A model generated the notes under the pieces. That model did no database searches and had not been told where the DNA came from. It saw nothing but the letters and a program-made list of their open reading frames with translations. This document shows positions 54,418 through 64,000 of a stretch of DNA of 64,000 nucleotides, in pieces. The stretch is from Tragulus kanchil (Eukaryota > Chordata > Mammalia > Artiodactyla > Tragulidae). The stretch is taken from contig JAIOJX010000002.1 in the NCBI GenBank assembly GCA_022376925.1, positions 133,186,831-133,250,830 of the forward strand, written 5' to 3'. Position 1 is the first letter of the stretch. Each line of letters starts with the position of its first letter. A program made the translations under genes and the position numbers.

Positions 54418-54810
54418 TTAAATTGTCATCTGATCTGTACAAATTCTTTTTTCCAACTTATTTCTTTTGCTGTCCCCTCTGAGGGAAAAGCCCAAATCAC
54501 AGAAATCAAATGACACTAGGATTCTTCCCCATTTCCATGCAGCACTCCAAGAGATAAGAAAAACAGGGGAGCCTGGCATGCTGCACCAAAAACCCAGCAA
54601 CTGAACACACACATAGGTATTCCCCTCCCCCTTAGCCCGTAAACTTTCCATTGGCTACTAGCAGATACTGATCATGGCAGGATTCACACTCTACACTTAC
54701 AACACAGGTTCCAGGCAGCACTGTGGAAGTTCCATTCTCTAGAACCTTCATCCATGGTCAGAAGCTCAAGACTGGTCCCTCTTATTGTTCCACACCCAAC
54801 AGTCTTTTTC

Positions 54811-55149
54811 TTTAAAAAAAAAAAAAGATTTATTTATTTATTTATTTTGGGCGGGGGTCGGGTTGGGGAGGGAGAGGAGTGGGAGAGCCACTTCCGTTGG
54901 TCTTTCATTTCTCTATTTTCATCCGTCTTTGTTCTTTGGCTCCTGTGGGCCTCCCATCGCGGTGGCGTCTGTCATTGCAGAGCACCGGCTCTGGGCGCAT
55001 GTGCTCCAGAGCTCCGGCTCGGTAATTGGACACATCCGTCCAGCTACTCCGCGGCACGTGGGATCTTCCCAGGCCAGGGATCAAACCAGCACCCCCTGCA
55101 CTGCAAGGCGATGTCCTTACCCACTGGACCATCAGGGGAAGGCCCCCCC
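54811..55149 (-). repeat. SINE-X, D17 second copy
   Basis: Identical to 53668-54006. Confidence 0.9.
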
Positions 55150-55438
55150 AGCAATCTTTGTCTCAATCCACTCTGATTCCAAAGATGTTACGAGTCTTAG
55201 GGCATTTGGAGGTGGGGGATATTTTCACCATTTGGGGGGCAAGTATCTTCTCGAGGTCATGGGTTGAGCTATTCCCTTCCTCCACATGGCTTTCTCCATC
55301 AATCCTTTGTGTGGTTTCAAGTGTGGAGCACTCCACTTTAATTTCTAGGAGAGGGTATGAGCTTTCCATTCTGTTTAAGGTGTGACAATCAATGGGATAT
55401 TGGGAGCAAGTTCAACACACACTTTAAATTGTCATCTG

Positions 55439-55560
55439 GGGGGATTCCCTAGTGATCCAGTGGGTAAGATTCTGCACTTCCACTGTAGGGGGCATGGGTT
55501 CAATCTCTGACAGAGAAATTAAGATTCTGCATGCCACACAGTGTGGCCAAAACTAGACAC
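55439..55560 (+). repeat. Short CHR-1-like SINE, D17 second copy
   Basis: Same as 54296-54417 with the same flanks. Confidence 0.92.
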
Positions 55561-55858
55561 TTAAATTGTCATCTGATCTGTACAAATTCTTTTTTCCAAC
55601 TTATTTCTTTTGCTGTCCCCTCTGAGGGAAAAGCCCAAATCACAGAAATCAAATGACACTAGGATTCTTCCCCATTTCCATGAGAGACAATTCTGATGGC
55701 CAATATTGCTCTCATTTTTCTTATAGGTCTGACCAAAGTAGAAAAACATAAATGTTTCCCTGTGGGTCAATGAGATTATTCCATTCATATCCTTCTCTCA
55801 CTGTGAGCTACAGAAAGTCAAAGAATACCTCAATTTTGCCTAATGCTAGTGGAGTCTG

Positions 55859-56239
55859 AAGTCTGAATGCTTTTGAATTGTGGTGGTGGTGAGGAGTCTC
55901 AAAAGTCCCTTGAACTTCAAGGAGATCAAACCAGTCAATCCTAAAGGAAATCAACCCTGAATATTCATTGGAAGGACTGATGCTGAAGTGGAAACTCCAA
56001 TACTTTGGCCACCTTATGTGAAGAGTGGACTCACTGAAAATGATCCTGATTCTGGGCAAGACTGAAGGCTAGAAGAGAAGGGGGCAGCAGAAGAAGAGAT
56101 GGTTGGATAGCATCACCAACTCAATGGCCATGAATTTGAGCAAACTCTGGGGGATAGAGGAAGACAAAGGAGACTGACATGTTACAGTCCATAGGATTGC
56201 CAAGAGTCAGACATGACTTGGTGACTGAACAACAATAAC
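55859..56239 (+). repeat. BovB 3' end, 5'-truncated insertion
   Basis: BovB from 'cttttgaattgtggtggtgg' to 'tgacttggtgactgaacaac'. A perfect 11-bp target duplication AGTGGAGTCTG is at 55848-55858 and 56240-56250. The second copy is at 56956-57336. Confidence 0.94.
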
Positions 56240-56250
56240 AGTGGAGTCTG

Positions 56251-56686
56251 GCATATTGTGGTTGACATACAGTAGGCATTCAACAGGTATCTGTTGAAAG
56301 AATGGGCAACCACATGGAATCGATAATGAAAATGGAGGGCTTCAGTTGGTCCTGCAGGTCCATCTTTTGACCCCAAGAGCAGGCACAGAGCCTGGCTGTA
56401 GATTACTGTTCATAATGCTAGGGGAAATAGAAGTCAAGAACAATGTGCTCCCACCCTGGAAAGCTTTGGACAATGGACCTAGAACCTGAGCCAGTTGAGA
56501 ACAAACTCGAGGGTGAAACAGGAATCAAAGAAGTGTATACTACATTAGTAATAAATACTGTGTTAGGATTGCATGGAATTAAAAGAGGAATTTGATAGTG
56601 GTATTAGAGACAGGTGGAAGTGAGGGAGGACTTTTCTGGTACTTGAGAAGGGATAAATATAGATCAACTCAGTGACATAGGGAGGG
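56251..56686. other. Unique sequence, nothing recognised
   Basis: No repeat or exon recognised. Repeated at 57348-57783, with its 3' 190 bp a third time at 58749-58936. Confidence 0.5.
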
Positions 56687-56955
56687 AAACCCCCCCCTCT
56701 TCATCTTGCCTGATTCGATTAATAATATTCTGCAAATCACAGAAATCAAATGACACTAGGATTCTTCCCCATTTCCATGAGAGACAATTCTGATGGCCAA
56801 TATTGCTCTCATTTTTCTTATAGGTCTGACCAAAGTAGAAAAACATAAATGTTTCCCTGTGGGTCAATGAGATTATTCCATTCATATCCTTCTCTCACTG
56901 TGAGCTACAGAAAGTCAAAGAATACCTCAATTTTGCCTAATGCTAGTGGAGTCTG

Positions 56956-57336
56956 AAGTCTGAATGCTTTTGAATTGTGGTGGTGGTGAGGAGTCTCAAA
57001 AGTCCCTTGAACTTCAAGGAGATCAAACCAGTCAATCCTAAAGGAAATCAACCCTGAATATTCATTGGAAGGACTGATGCTGAAGTGGAAACTCCAATAC
57101 TTTGGCCACCTTATGTGAAGAGTGGACTCACTGAAAATGATCCTGATTCTGGGCAAGACTGAAGGCTAGAAGAGAAGGGGGCAGCAGAAGAAGAGATGGT
57201 TGGATAGCATCACCAACTCAATGGCCATGAATTTGAGCAAACTCTGGGGGATAGAGGAAGACAAAGGAGACTGACATGTTACAGTCCATAGGATTGCCAA
57301 GAGTCAGACATGACTTGGTGACTGAACAACAATAAC
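56956..57336 (+). repeat. BovB 3' end, D18 second copy
   Basis: Same insertion as 55859-56239, with the same target duplication. Confidence 0.94.
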
Positions 57337-57897
57337 AGTGGAGTCTGGCATATTGTGGTTGACATACAGTAGGCATTCAACAGGTATCTGTTGAAAGAAT
57401 GGGCAACCACATGGAATCGATAATGAAAATGGAGGGCTTCAGTTGGTCCTGCAGGTCCATCTTTTGACCCCAAGAGCAGGCACAGAGCCTGGCTGTAGAT
57501 TACTGTTCATAATGCTAGGGGAAATAGAAGTCAAGAACAATGTGCTCCCACCCTGGAAAGCTTTGGACAATGGACCTAGAACCTGAGCCAGTTGAGAACA
57601 AACTCGAGGGTGAAACAGGAATCAAAGAAGTGTATACTACATTAGTAATAAATACTGTGTTAGGATTGCATGGAATTAAAAGAGGAATTTGATAGTGGTA
57701 TTAGAGACAGGTGGAAGTGAGGGAGGACTTTTCTGGTACTTGAGAAGGGATAAATATAGATCAACTCAGTGACATAGGGAGGGGAACATCTTATTTTTTC
57801 CTTTTTCATTTCTTTTTCTTCTCCCTCCTCTTTCTACTCCTCTCATCTTGCTCTAGAATTCTGAGTGTGCCAAAGTTAGTGCCAAAGGAAGCATATG

Positions 57898-58440
57898 GCA
57901 GTTAGGGCATACGTTATGCTGTTGAAATAAAGGTCTAACAATGTGATACCTTAAATAAAACAATAGGCTTTCATTTTCCCTCACACAATAGTCTAGAGCT
58001 GCAGGGTGGCACTGCCCTATCCAACACGTTGCTTCCATGTCTGTAGTTCCCAGCCAACAAGAAGGGGAAAAGAGAGTAAGTGGAGGACAACCTACTTCCT
58101 TTGAAAAGATGTGATCTGGGTCCCTTTCTACTGGTCCAGGCAGTTAAGAATCCCGCCTTTCAATACAGGGGACATAGGTTTGATTCTTGGTCAGGGAACT
58201 AAAGTCCCACAGTCAAGTCATCACGCCACAACAAAGACTTAGCACAGTCAAAAAGAAAAAAAAAAAGAGATCTCAATATTGTACATATCACTTGCTCTTA
58301 TGCTCTCTCAGCCAGAAGTTAGCCATGTGACCACACCTCTCCATAGGGAGGCTGAAAATGCAGCCTCTGGCAGCATAGAGAAGAGATAATGCAGGACACT
58401 TGCCAGTTTCTACTGCAGAGGACAATATTATTAACCCAGA
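57898..58440 (+). repeat. Old DNA transposon (hAT-like) with nested SINE
   Basis: 'catacgttatgctgttgaaa', 'cctcacacaatagtctagag', 'agttagccatgtgaccacac' and 'agggaggctgaaaatgcagc' follow an ancient mammalian element whose 5' words are also seen at 37050. The SINE at 58120-58270 interrupts it. The second copy is at 59051-59593. Confidence 0.55.
58120..58270 (+). repeat. Short CHR-1-like SINE
   Basis: tRNA-like head 'tactggtccaggcagttaag' with B box 'aggtttgattcttgg', then 'cacaacaaagacttagcaca' and an A run at about 58255. The second copy is at 59273-59423. Confidence 0.75.
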
Positions 58441-58748
58441 GAAATCAATTCCCTTCTTCAGTGCCTCCTAGCACTTGTTCAAGTGTTGACAGAAGTTCAC
58501 GGGCCAGAGCAGGGAACCTGCTAGTTCTTCTAGCCCCAAATCATAGTGAATGATCTATCTCAGAGTTTTCCAACCTCCAGCCACCCTCACAATGTTTGCC
58601 CTATTTATCATCCATGTCCCATGCAAAATCCTGTCGCAACCCTTACCTTGAGGTACAGGTAGCTTCCTGATCTGTCATCACCACTCCTGCACCACCTTCT
58701 CCCCTGGCGAACAGGGAATGTGCAACTGCGGGAAAGAGAATGAAGTAC
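58441..58748. other. Unique sequence, nothing recognised
   Basis: No repeat or exon recognised. Repeated at about 59594-59907. Confidence 0.5.
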
Positions 58749-59272
58749 GAGAACAAACTCGAGGGTAACAGGAATCAAAGAAGTGTATACTACATTAGTA
58801 ATAAATACTGTGTTAGGATTGCATGGAATTAAAAGAGGAATTTGATAGTGGTATTAGAGACAGGTGGAAGTGAGGGAGGACTTTTCTGGTACTTGAGAAG
58901 GGATAAATATAGATCAACTCAGTGACATAGGGAGGGGAACATCTTATTTTTTCCTTTTTCATTTCTTTTTCTTCTCCCTCCTCTTTCTACTCCTCTCATC
59001 TTGCTCTAGAATTCTGAGTGTGCCAAAGTTAGTGCCAAAGGAAGCATATGGCAGTTAGGGCATACGTTATGCTGTTGAAATAAAGGTCTAACAATGTGAT
59101 ACCTTAAATAAAACAATAGGCTTTCATTTTCCCTCACACAATAGTCTAGAGCTGCAGGGTGGCACTGCCCTATCCAACACGTTGCTTCCATGTCTGTAGT
59201 TCCCAGCCAACAAGAAGGGGAAAAGAGAGTAAGTGGAGGACAACCTACTTCCTTTGAAAAGATGTGATCTGG

Positions 59273-59423
59273 GTCCCTTTCTACTGGTCCAGGCAGTTAA
59301 GAATCCCGCCTTTCAATACAGGGGACATAGGTTTGATTCTTGGTCAGGGAACTAAAGTCCCACAGTCAAGTCATCACGCCACAACAAAGACTTAGCACAG
59401 TCAAAAAGAAAAAAAAAAAGAGA
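59273..59423 (+). repeat. Short CHR-1-like SINE, D19 second copy
   Basis: Same as 58120-58270. Confidence 0.75.
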
Positions 59424-59907
59424 TCTCAATATTGTACATATCACTTGCTCTTATGCTCTCTCAGCCAGAAGTTAGCCATGTGACCACACCTCTCCATAGG
59501 GAGGCTGAAAATGCAGCCTCTGGCAGCATAGAGAAGAGATAATGCAGGACACTTGCCAGTTTCTACTGCAGAGGACAATATTATTAACCCAGAGAAATCA
59601 ATTCCCTTCTTCAGTGCCTCCTAGCACTTGTTCAAGTGTTGACAGAAGTTCACGGGCCAGAGCAGGGAACCTGCTAGTTCTTCTAGCCCCAAATCATAGT
59701 GAATGATCTATCTCAGAGTTTTTCCAACCTCCAGCCACCCTCACAATGTTTGCCCTATTTATCATCCATGTCCCATGCAAAATCCTGTCGCAACCCTTAC
59801 CTTGAGGTACAGGTAGCTTCCTGATCTGTCATCACCACTCCTGCACCACCTTCTCCCCTGGCGAACAGGGAATGTGCAACTGCGGGAAAGAGAATGAAGT
59901 ACGAGAG

Positions 59908-60201
59908 GATGGTCACATTCCAGGTCACATCTAAGTTCCTGTGACGGCTGCCAAGTGTGAGTTCTTGGCTTCCCAGAAGAAAGAATACAAGAGCAGCGCT
60001 AATAAAGGCTTATTCATGGAGGAAGCAGAGTGTGGGCCATCTGTGAGGGCAAGAGAGACACTAGAGTATGGGGTTGTCCCTCTGTATAGGGGTTGGAAAT
60101 TACATAGGCTAATGAGTGGGAGGAGCCCTCCAGCTATTTGGGGGAACCAAGGGAATTTCCAGGAATTGGGCCATCACTCATTTTCTGATCTTTATGGTTG
60201 G
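59908..60201. repeat. Possible LTR-derived fragment
   Basis: 'cgctaataaaggcttattca', 'gaaattacataggctaatga', 'gtgggaggagccctccagct' and 'atttgggggaaccaagggaa' recall an antisense ERV LTR. No TG/CA boundary can be placed, so this is a weak call. Confidence 0.35.
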
Positions 60202-60212
60202 CTTTGGAACTG

Positions 60213-60400
60213 TCAGGACTTCCATGATGGCTTAGATGATAAAGAATCTGCCTGCAGTGCAGAAGGCCTGGGTCAGGAAAATCCCCTGGAGAAGAGCATG
60301 GCTACCCACGCCAGCATTCTTGCCTGGAGGATCCATGGACAGAGGAGTCTGGCAGGCTACAGTCCATGGGGTCGCAAAGAGCTGGACCTGACTAAGTGTG
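60213..60400 (+). repeat. Bov-tA SINE
   Basis: Sense: 'tgatggcttagatgataaag', 'cctggagaagagcatggcta', 'gggtcgcaaagagctggacc'. Part of the B-box region is deleted. The second, 5'-damaged copy is at 61343-61514. Confidence 0.9.
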
Positions 60401-60724
60401 CACTTCTTATACTTCTTAAGAAGATAGCACGCAAGGTGGGCCCTGGCTTGGATGAAGATGGTTCATCTCAATTAATCCTAGTGCTGTATCTATGCTCATC
60501 TAGATAGACAAGGGAGGCAAAGGGGACTTCTTGTTATCAATTGGTCATGCAGACAGACAAGGTTGTGTGTGCCAAGGCCATTCAGAAGGTCAACAACCTC
60601 CTAACTCCTTCCCCAAAGCTCCAGCCACACAACCTTCCTCACCAGGCTCAAGGCTGGTCACTGAGCTCAGGGCCCTTCCTCATCCACTTGCTCAGGATGA
60701 AGATCAGATCGATGACTAATCCAA
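60401..60724. other. Unique sequence, nothing recognised
   Basis: Overlapping chance frames of 62 and 66 codons; no gene evidence. Repeated at 61515-61838. Confidence 0.5.
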
Positions 60725-60890
60725 TTCACACCAACCACTAGGCGTTCTTCTAAGTACTTTGCATACATGAAACTGAGGCACCCCAAAATATCAAACAATT
60801 TGCCTAGGACCATGAGGTTAGGACATGGTAAAGCGGTGGTCTGGCTCCAGAATCCGTGATTTTAGACTGCCACATGAGACCAAGCCTACT
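60725..60890 (-). repeat. MIR SINE
   Basis: Antisense MIR: 'taagtactttgcatacatga', 'aaactgaggcaccccaaaat', 'tctggctccagaatccgtga'. The second copy is at 61839-62004. Confidence 0.87.
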
Positions 60891-60920
60891 GCAGAGAGGA
60901 GGTGGCTACTCCCATCTCTA

Positions 60921-60962
60921 TTGTGTGTGTGTGTGTGTGTCTGTGTCTGTGTCTGTGTGTGT
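60921..60962. repeat. (GT)n/(CTGTGT)n microsatellite
   Basis: Attached to the 3' end of the antisense Bov-tA that follows. It has nine GT units in the first run; the copy at 62035-62074 has eight. Confidence 0.95.
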
Positions 60963-61162
60963 TAGTTGCTCAGTCATGTCCGACTCTTTGCAATCCTGTG
61001 GACTGTAGCCCACCAGGCTCCTCTATCCATGGGATTCTCCAGGCAAGAATACTGGAGTGGATAGCCAATCCCTTCTCCAGGGGACCTTCCCAACCCAGGG
61101 ATGGAACCCGGGTCTCCTACATTGCCGTCAGATTCTTTACCATCTGAGTCACCAGGGAAGAC
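60963..61162 (-). repeat. Bov-tA SINE, antisense
   Basis: 'gctcagtcatgtccgactct', 'gggattctccaggcaagaat', 'cccagggatggaacccgggt', 'ttaccatctgagtcaccagg'. The least diverged Bov-tA in the window. Copies are at 62075-62274, and partially at 63279-63356. Confidence 0.95.
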
Positions 61163-61342
61163 CGTCTGTATTACTGCAGGTCAGAAAGAAGCCAACCTAA
61201 GATTCAGAGTGGATAAACATTTGTTGAATATCAAAATGTGCAGGGAAACCTCCACTCTGCTGCTTGTGGAGTTTCTGAGGCAACAGACACTTAAGCCTTC
61301 CCCTTTCCTCTGCCCCTTGTCCACCTGTTTCCTTTGGAACTG

Positions 61343-61514
61343 TCAGGATTTGTTTAAAAGAATCTGCCTGCAGTGCAGAAGGCCTGGGTCAGGAAAATCC
61401 CTGGAGAAGAGCATGGCTACCACGCCAGCATTCTTGCCTGGAGGATCCATGGACAGAGGAGTCTGGCAGGCTACAGTCCATGGGGTCGCAAAGAGCTGGA
61501 CCTGACTAAGTGTG
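61343..61514 (+). repeat. Bov-tA SINE, D20 second copy
   Basis: As 60213-60400 but with its first bases lost at the duplication junction. Confidence 0.9.
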
Positions 61515-61838
61515 CACTTCTTATACTTCTTAAGAAGATAGCACGCAAGGTGGGCCCTGGCTTGGATGAAGATGGTTCATCTCAATTAATCCTAGTGCTG
61601 TATCTATGCTCATCTAGATAGACAAGGGAGGCAAAGGGGACTTCTTGTTATCAATTGGTCATGCAGACAGACAAGGTTGTGTGTGCCAAGGCCATTCAGA
61701 AGGTCAACAACCTCCTAACTCCTTCCCCAAAGCTCCAGCCACACAACCTTCCTCACCAGGCTCAAGGCTGGTCACTGAGCTCAGGGCCCTTCCTCATCCA
61801 CTTGCTCAGGATGAAGATCAGATCGATGACTAATCCAA

Positions 61839-62004
61839 TTCACACCAACCACTAGGCGTTCTTCTAAGTACTTTGCATACATGAAACTGAGGCACCCCAA
61901 AATATCAAACAATTTGCCTAGGACCATGAGGTTAGGACATGGTAAAGCGGTGGTCTGGCTCCAGAATCCGTGATTTTAGACTGCCACATGAGACCAAGCC
62001 TACT
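61839..62004 (-). repeat. MIR, D20 second copy
   Basis: Same as 60725-60890. Confidence 0.87.
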
Positions 62005-62034
62005 GCAGAGAGGAGGTGGCTACTCCCATCTCTA

Positions 62035-62274
62035 TTGTGTGTGTGTGTGTGTCTGTGTCTGTGTCTGTGTGTGTTAGTTGCTCAGTCATGTCCGACTCTT
62101 TGCAATCCTGTGGACTGTAGCCCACCAGGCTCCTCTATCCATGGGATTCTCCAGGCAAGAATACTGGAGTGGATAGCCAATCCCTTCTCCAGGGGACCTT
62201 CCCAACCCAGGGATGGAACCCGGGTCTCCTACATTGCCGTCAGATTCTTTACCATCTGAGTCACCAGGGAAGAC
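62035..62274 (-). repeat. Microsatellite plus Bov-tA, D20 second copy
   Basis: Same as 60921-61162, one GT unit shorter. Confidence 0.95.
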
Positions 62275-64000
62275 CGTCTGTATTACTGCAGGTCAGAAAG
62301 AAGCCAACCTAAGATTCAGAGTGGATAAACATTTGTTGAATATCAAAATGTGCAGGGAAACCTCCACTCTGCTGCTTGTGGAGTTTCTGAGGCAACAGAC
62401 ACTTAAGCCTTCCCCCCTTTCCTCTCTGCCCCCTTGTCCACCTGTTTCCAGGTTCTCCCACACTGCAGCCTCCCTGGCATGTCTCTGCCCTAGCCTGCTC
62501 TCTGACCACCCTCCGAGGGGCCACTTTCCTCCTCCTCCTCTAAGCTTGGGGTGCTCCCACTAAGGCTGATCAACTGGTCACCCAGCTCTGCGCACAGCCA
62601 CTTCTCTTGCCCCTTCTGGGCTAGAAAGAGGGTCAGTCCAATCCAAACACATGGTCTGAGCTACTTCACGGAGACAGGCTTTCAGCCCTCAGCCCATGGG
62701 GAGGAGCTGGCTGCTGAAGTTCCATTAGCTCAGACACGCAGGCTCGGGAGACCGTGGTCAGGGAACAGGAGAGTGGTTGTTGTTAAGTAGAAAGCACACA
62801 CGTGTCGCCCCCATTACTGCCTTTCTGCACTGTCACTCTGACAAGCTGTGACACAGGGGCATTAATTTTTCATGCCACCCTGCCACAGACACACACAGCC
62901 TTGTTTGGAGCAGCGACAAATGAAATGCAAATGTGGCTGGAAGCCTAGCGCTTGAGAGGCTGAGACTGCAGGTCACATCCTGCTCCCACCTCACCCACCT
63001 GGGTCCCAGGACACTGGCAGCCGCCACTTTGTCTCTGCCACCTTCTGCGGCACTAAAGGGGATGGGCAAAGAGAGGGAATACCACATGCTCAGCGGGTAG
63101 CAGGAAAGCTGATCAAGACAAATCCACTCCCTCCAGACCGCTTCTGATCGTGTGTTTATCTTCATTCGAACCATCCTGGGTAGATGAGTTTTAATGGCCA
63201 GCCACTTCCATTCTTCTTCCAGAAGCAGGCAGGGATTAATAAACATCTAATTGTTGTTATTAGTTTCTTACTGGAAGGCCTTCCCAACCCAGGGATGGAA
63301 CCCGGGTCTCCTACATTGCCGTCAGATTCTTTACCATCTGAGTCACCAGGGAAGACCGTCTGTATTACTGCAGGTCAGAAAGAAGCCAACCTAAGATTCA
63401 GAGTGGATAAACATTTGTTGAATATCAAAATGTGCAGGGAAACCTCCACTCTGCTGCTTGTGGAGTTTCTGAGGCAACAGACACTTAAGCCTTCCCCCCT
63501 TTCCTCTCTGCCCCCTTGTCCACCTGTTTCCAGGTTCTCCCACACTGCAGCCTCCCTGGCATGTCTCTGCCCTAGCCTGCTCTCTGACCACCCTCCGAGG
63601 GGCCACTTTCCTCCTCCTCCTCTAAGCTTGGGGTGCTCCCACTAAGGCTGATCAACTGGTCACCCAGCTCTGCGCACAGCCACTTCTCTTGCCCCTTCTG
63701 GGCTAGAAAGAGGGTCAGTCCAATCCAAACACATGGTCTGAGCTACTTCACGGAGACAGGCTTTCAGCCCTCAGCCCATGGGGAGGAGCTGGCTGCTGAA
63801 GTTCCATTAGCTCAGACACGCAGGCTCGGGAGACCGTGGTCAGGGAACAGGAGAGTGGTTGTTGTTAAGTAGAAAGCACACACGTGTCGCCCCCATTACT
63901 GCCTTTCTGCACTGTCACTCTGACAAGCTGTGACACAGGGGCATTAATTTTTCATGCCACCCTGCCACAGACACACACAGCCTTGTTTGGAGCAGCGACA
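62197..64000. repeat. Direct duplication pair D21, cut by window end
   Basis: Copy 1 is seen at 62197-62918 and copy 2 at 63279-64000, offset 1082. Copy 2 begins inside the Bov-tA and continues identically to the last base of the window, so the true repeat is longer. Confidence 0.95.
62451..63278. other. Unique sequence, candidate conserved non-coding
   Basis: No repeat family is recognised. It includes an octamer-like ATGCAAAT at about 62924-62931, 'attaatttttcatgccaccc' at 62861 and 'taatggccagcc'. The 79-, 71- and 137-codon frames have no support as genes. Confidence 0.4.

Larger units (their letters stand above)
53379..55682. repeat. Direct duplication pair D17 (about 1.14 kb)
   Basis: Copy 1 is 53379-54539 and copy 2 is 54545-55682. 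The offset falls from 1166 to 1143 because copy 2 lacks about 23-30 bp of the BovB tail just after its start (at 54586). The rest is identical. Confidence 0.96.
55636..57783. repeat. Direct duplication pair D18 (about 1.05 kb)
   Basis: Copy 1 is 55636-56686 and copy 2 is 56733-57783, offset 1097, linker 46 bp starting with a C run. Copies look identical. The first 48 bp also occur at about 54492-54539 (end of D17 copy 1). Confidence 0.96.
57594..59907. repeat. Direct duplication pair D19 (about 1.15 kb)
   Basis: Copy 1 is 57594-58752 and copy 2 is about 58749-59907, offset 1155 falling to 1153 after two missing bases near 58767. The junction overlaps at GAGA. One extra T occurs near 59722. 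Confidence 0.96.
60202..62450. repeat. Direct duplication pair D20 (about 1.12 kb)
   Basis: Copy 1 is 60202-61325 and copy 2 is 61332-62450, offset 1114 then 1112. The first 40 bp of copy 2 are garbled relative to copy 1 (a stretch of about 14 bp lost), and single bases are missing from CCCC and CCC runs. The last 50 bp of copy 1 lack C and T bases present in copy 2. Confidence 0.95.

Noticed and set aside
60202..60507. Long frame ending near 60507 with repetition at 61373
   Set aside because: It reads through a Bov-tA SINE; the repetition is D20.

Overview
The window is mammalian nuclear DNA from a ruminant, almost certainly a pecoran such as a bovid, deer or giraffid relative. The evidence is the repeat content. 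BovB (RTE) LINE pieces, Bov-tA/Bov-A2 SINEs and tRNA-Glu-derived CHR-type SINEs occur together, beside ancient mammalian repeats (MIR, L2, L1, MER5A, other DNA transposons) and LTR fragments. I found no protein-coding exon, no RNA gene, no CRISPR array and no bacterial or phage feature. The long reading frames are translations of repeats or chance frames, and most recur only because the DNA itself is repeated.

The dominant feature is structural. Twenty-one blocks of about 1.0-1.23 kb occur as near-identical direct repeats, either abutting or separated by up to about 90 bp (361 bp for the last pair), all the way from 171 to 64000. The offsets are 1012-1227 bp and cluster near 1.1 kb. Several consecutive pairs overlap, so some short pieces occur three times. 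Mismatches are mainly homopolymer or small indels near the junctions, or patches inside high-copy repeats. This pattern fits unmerged contig overlaps or gap filling in an assembly far better than 21 independent biological duplications. Removing second copies would leave roughly 41-42 kb of underlying locus.

Layout: 0-6.7 kb has MIR, L2, a CHR SINE and three loci of an unusual SINE type (called SINE-X here). 7.4-12.4 kb has a BovB 3' end, an antisense L1 and SINEs. 12.4-14.8 kb is mostly unique sequence with MIR and SINEs. 14.8-21.4 kb has MER5A, an antisense L1, a probable retroviral LTR with an odd leader of repeated tRNA-T-loop-like motifs, and Tigger-like and MIR pieces. 21.4-28.3 kb is unique sequence with SINEs, an L1 3' end and a hAT-like element. 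28.6-30.6 kb is L2. 30.6-34.6 kb is a long, broken BovB. 34.6-41.4 kb is unique sequence, L1 fragments and a SINE cluster. 41.5-49.3 kb is one long antisense L1 split by two SINE types, a BovB and an unidentified segment of about 560 bp. 49.3-53.5 kb is an LTR-like piece, then a BovB interrupted by an L1 3' end. 53.5-64 kb has SINE-X, a BovB 3' end with clear target-site duplications, a hAT-like element, Bov-tA, MIR and a unique 3' segment.

The best candidates for something undescribed are SINE-X (nine independent loci, seven with good flanking target-site duplications, many with a C-rich tail able to form G-quadruplexes on the opposite strand), the T-loop-like repeats behind the LTR, and the unrecognised insert in the L1. 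All family names come from recognising consensus-like wording by eye; no database was consulted.
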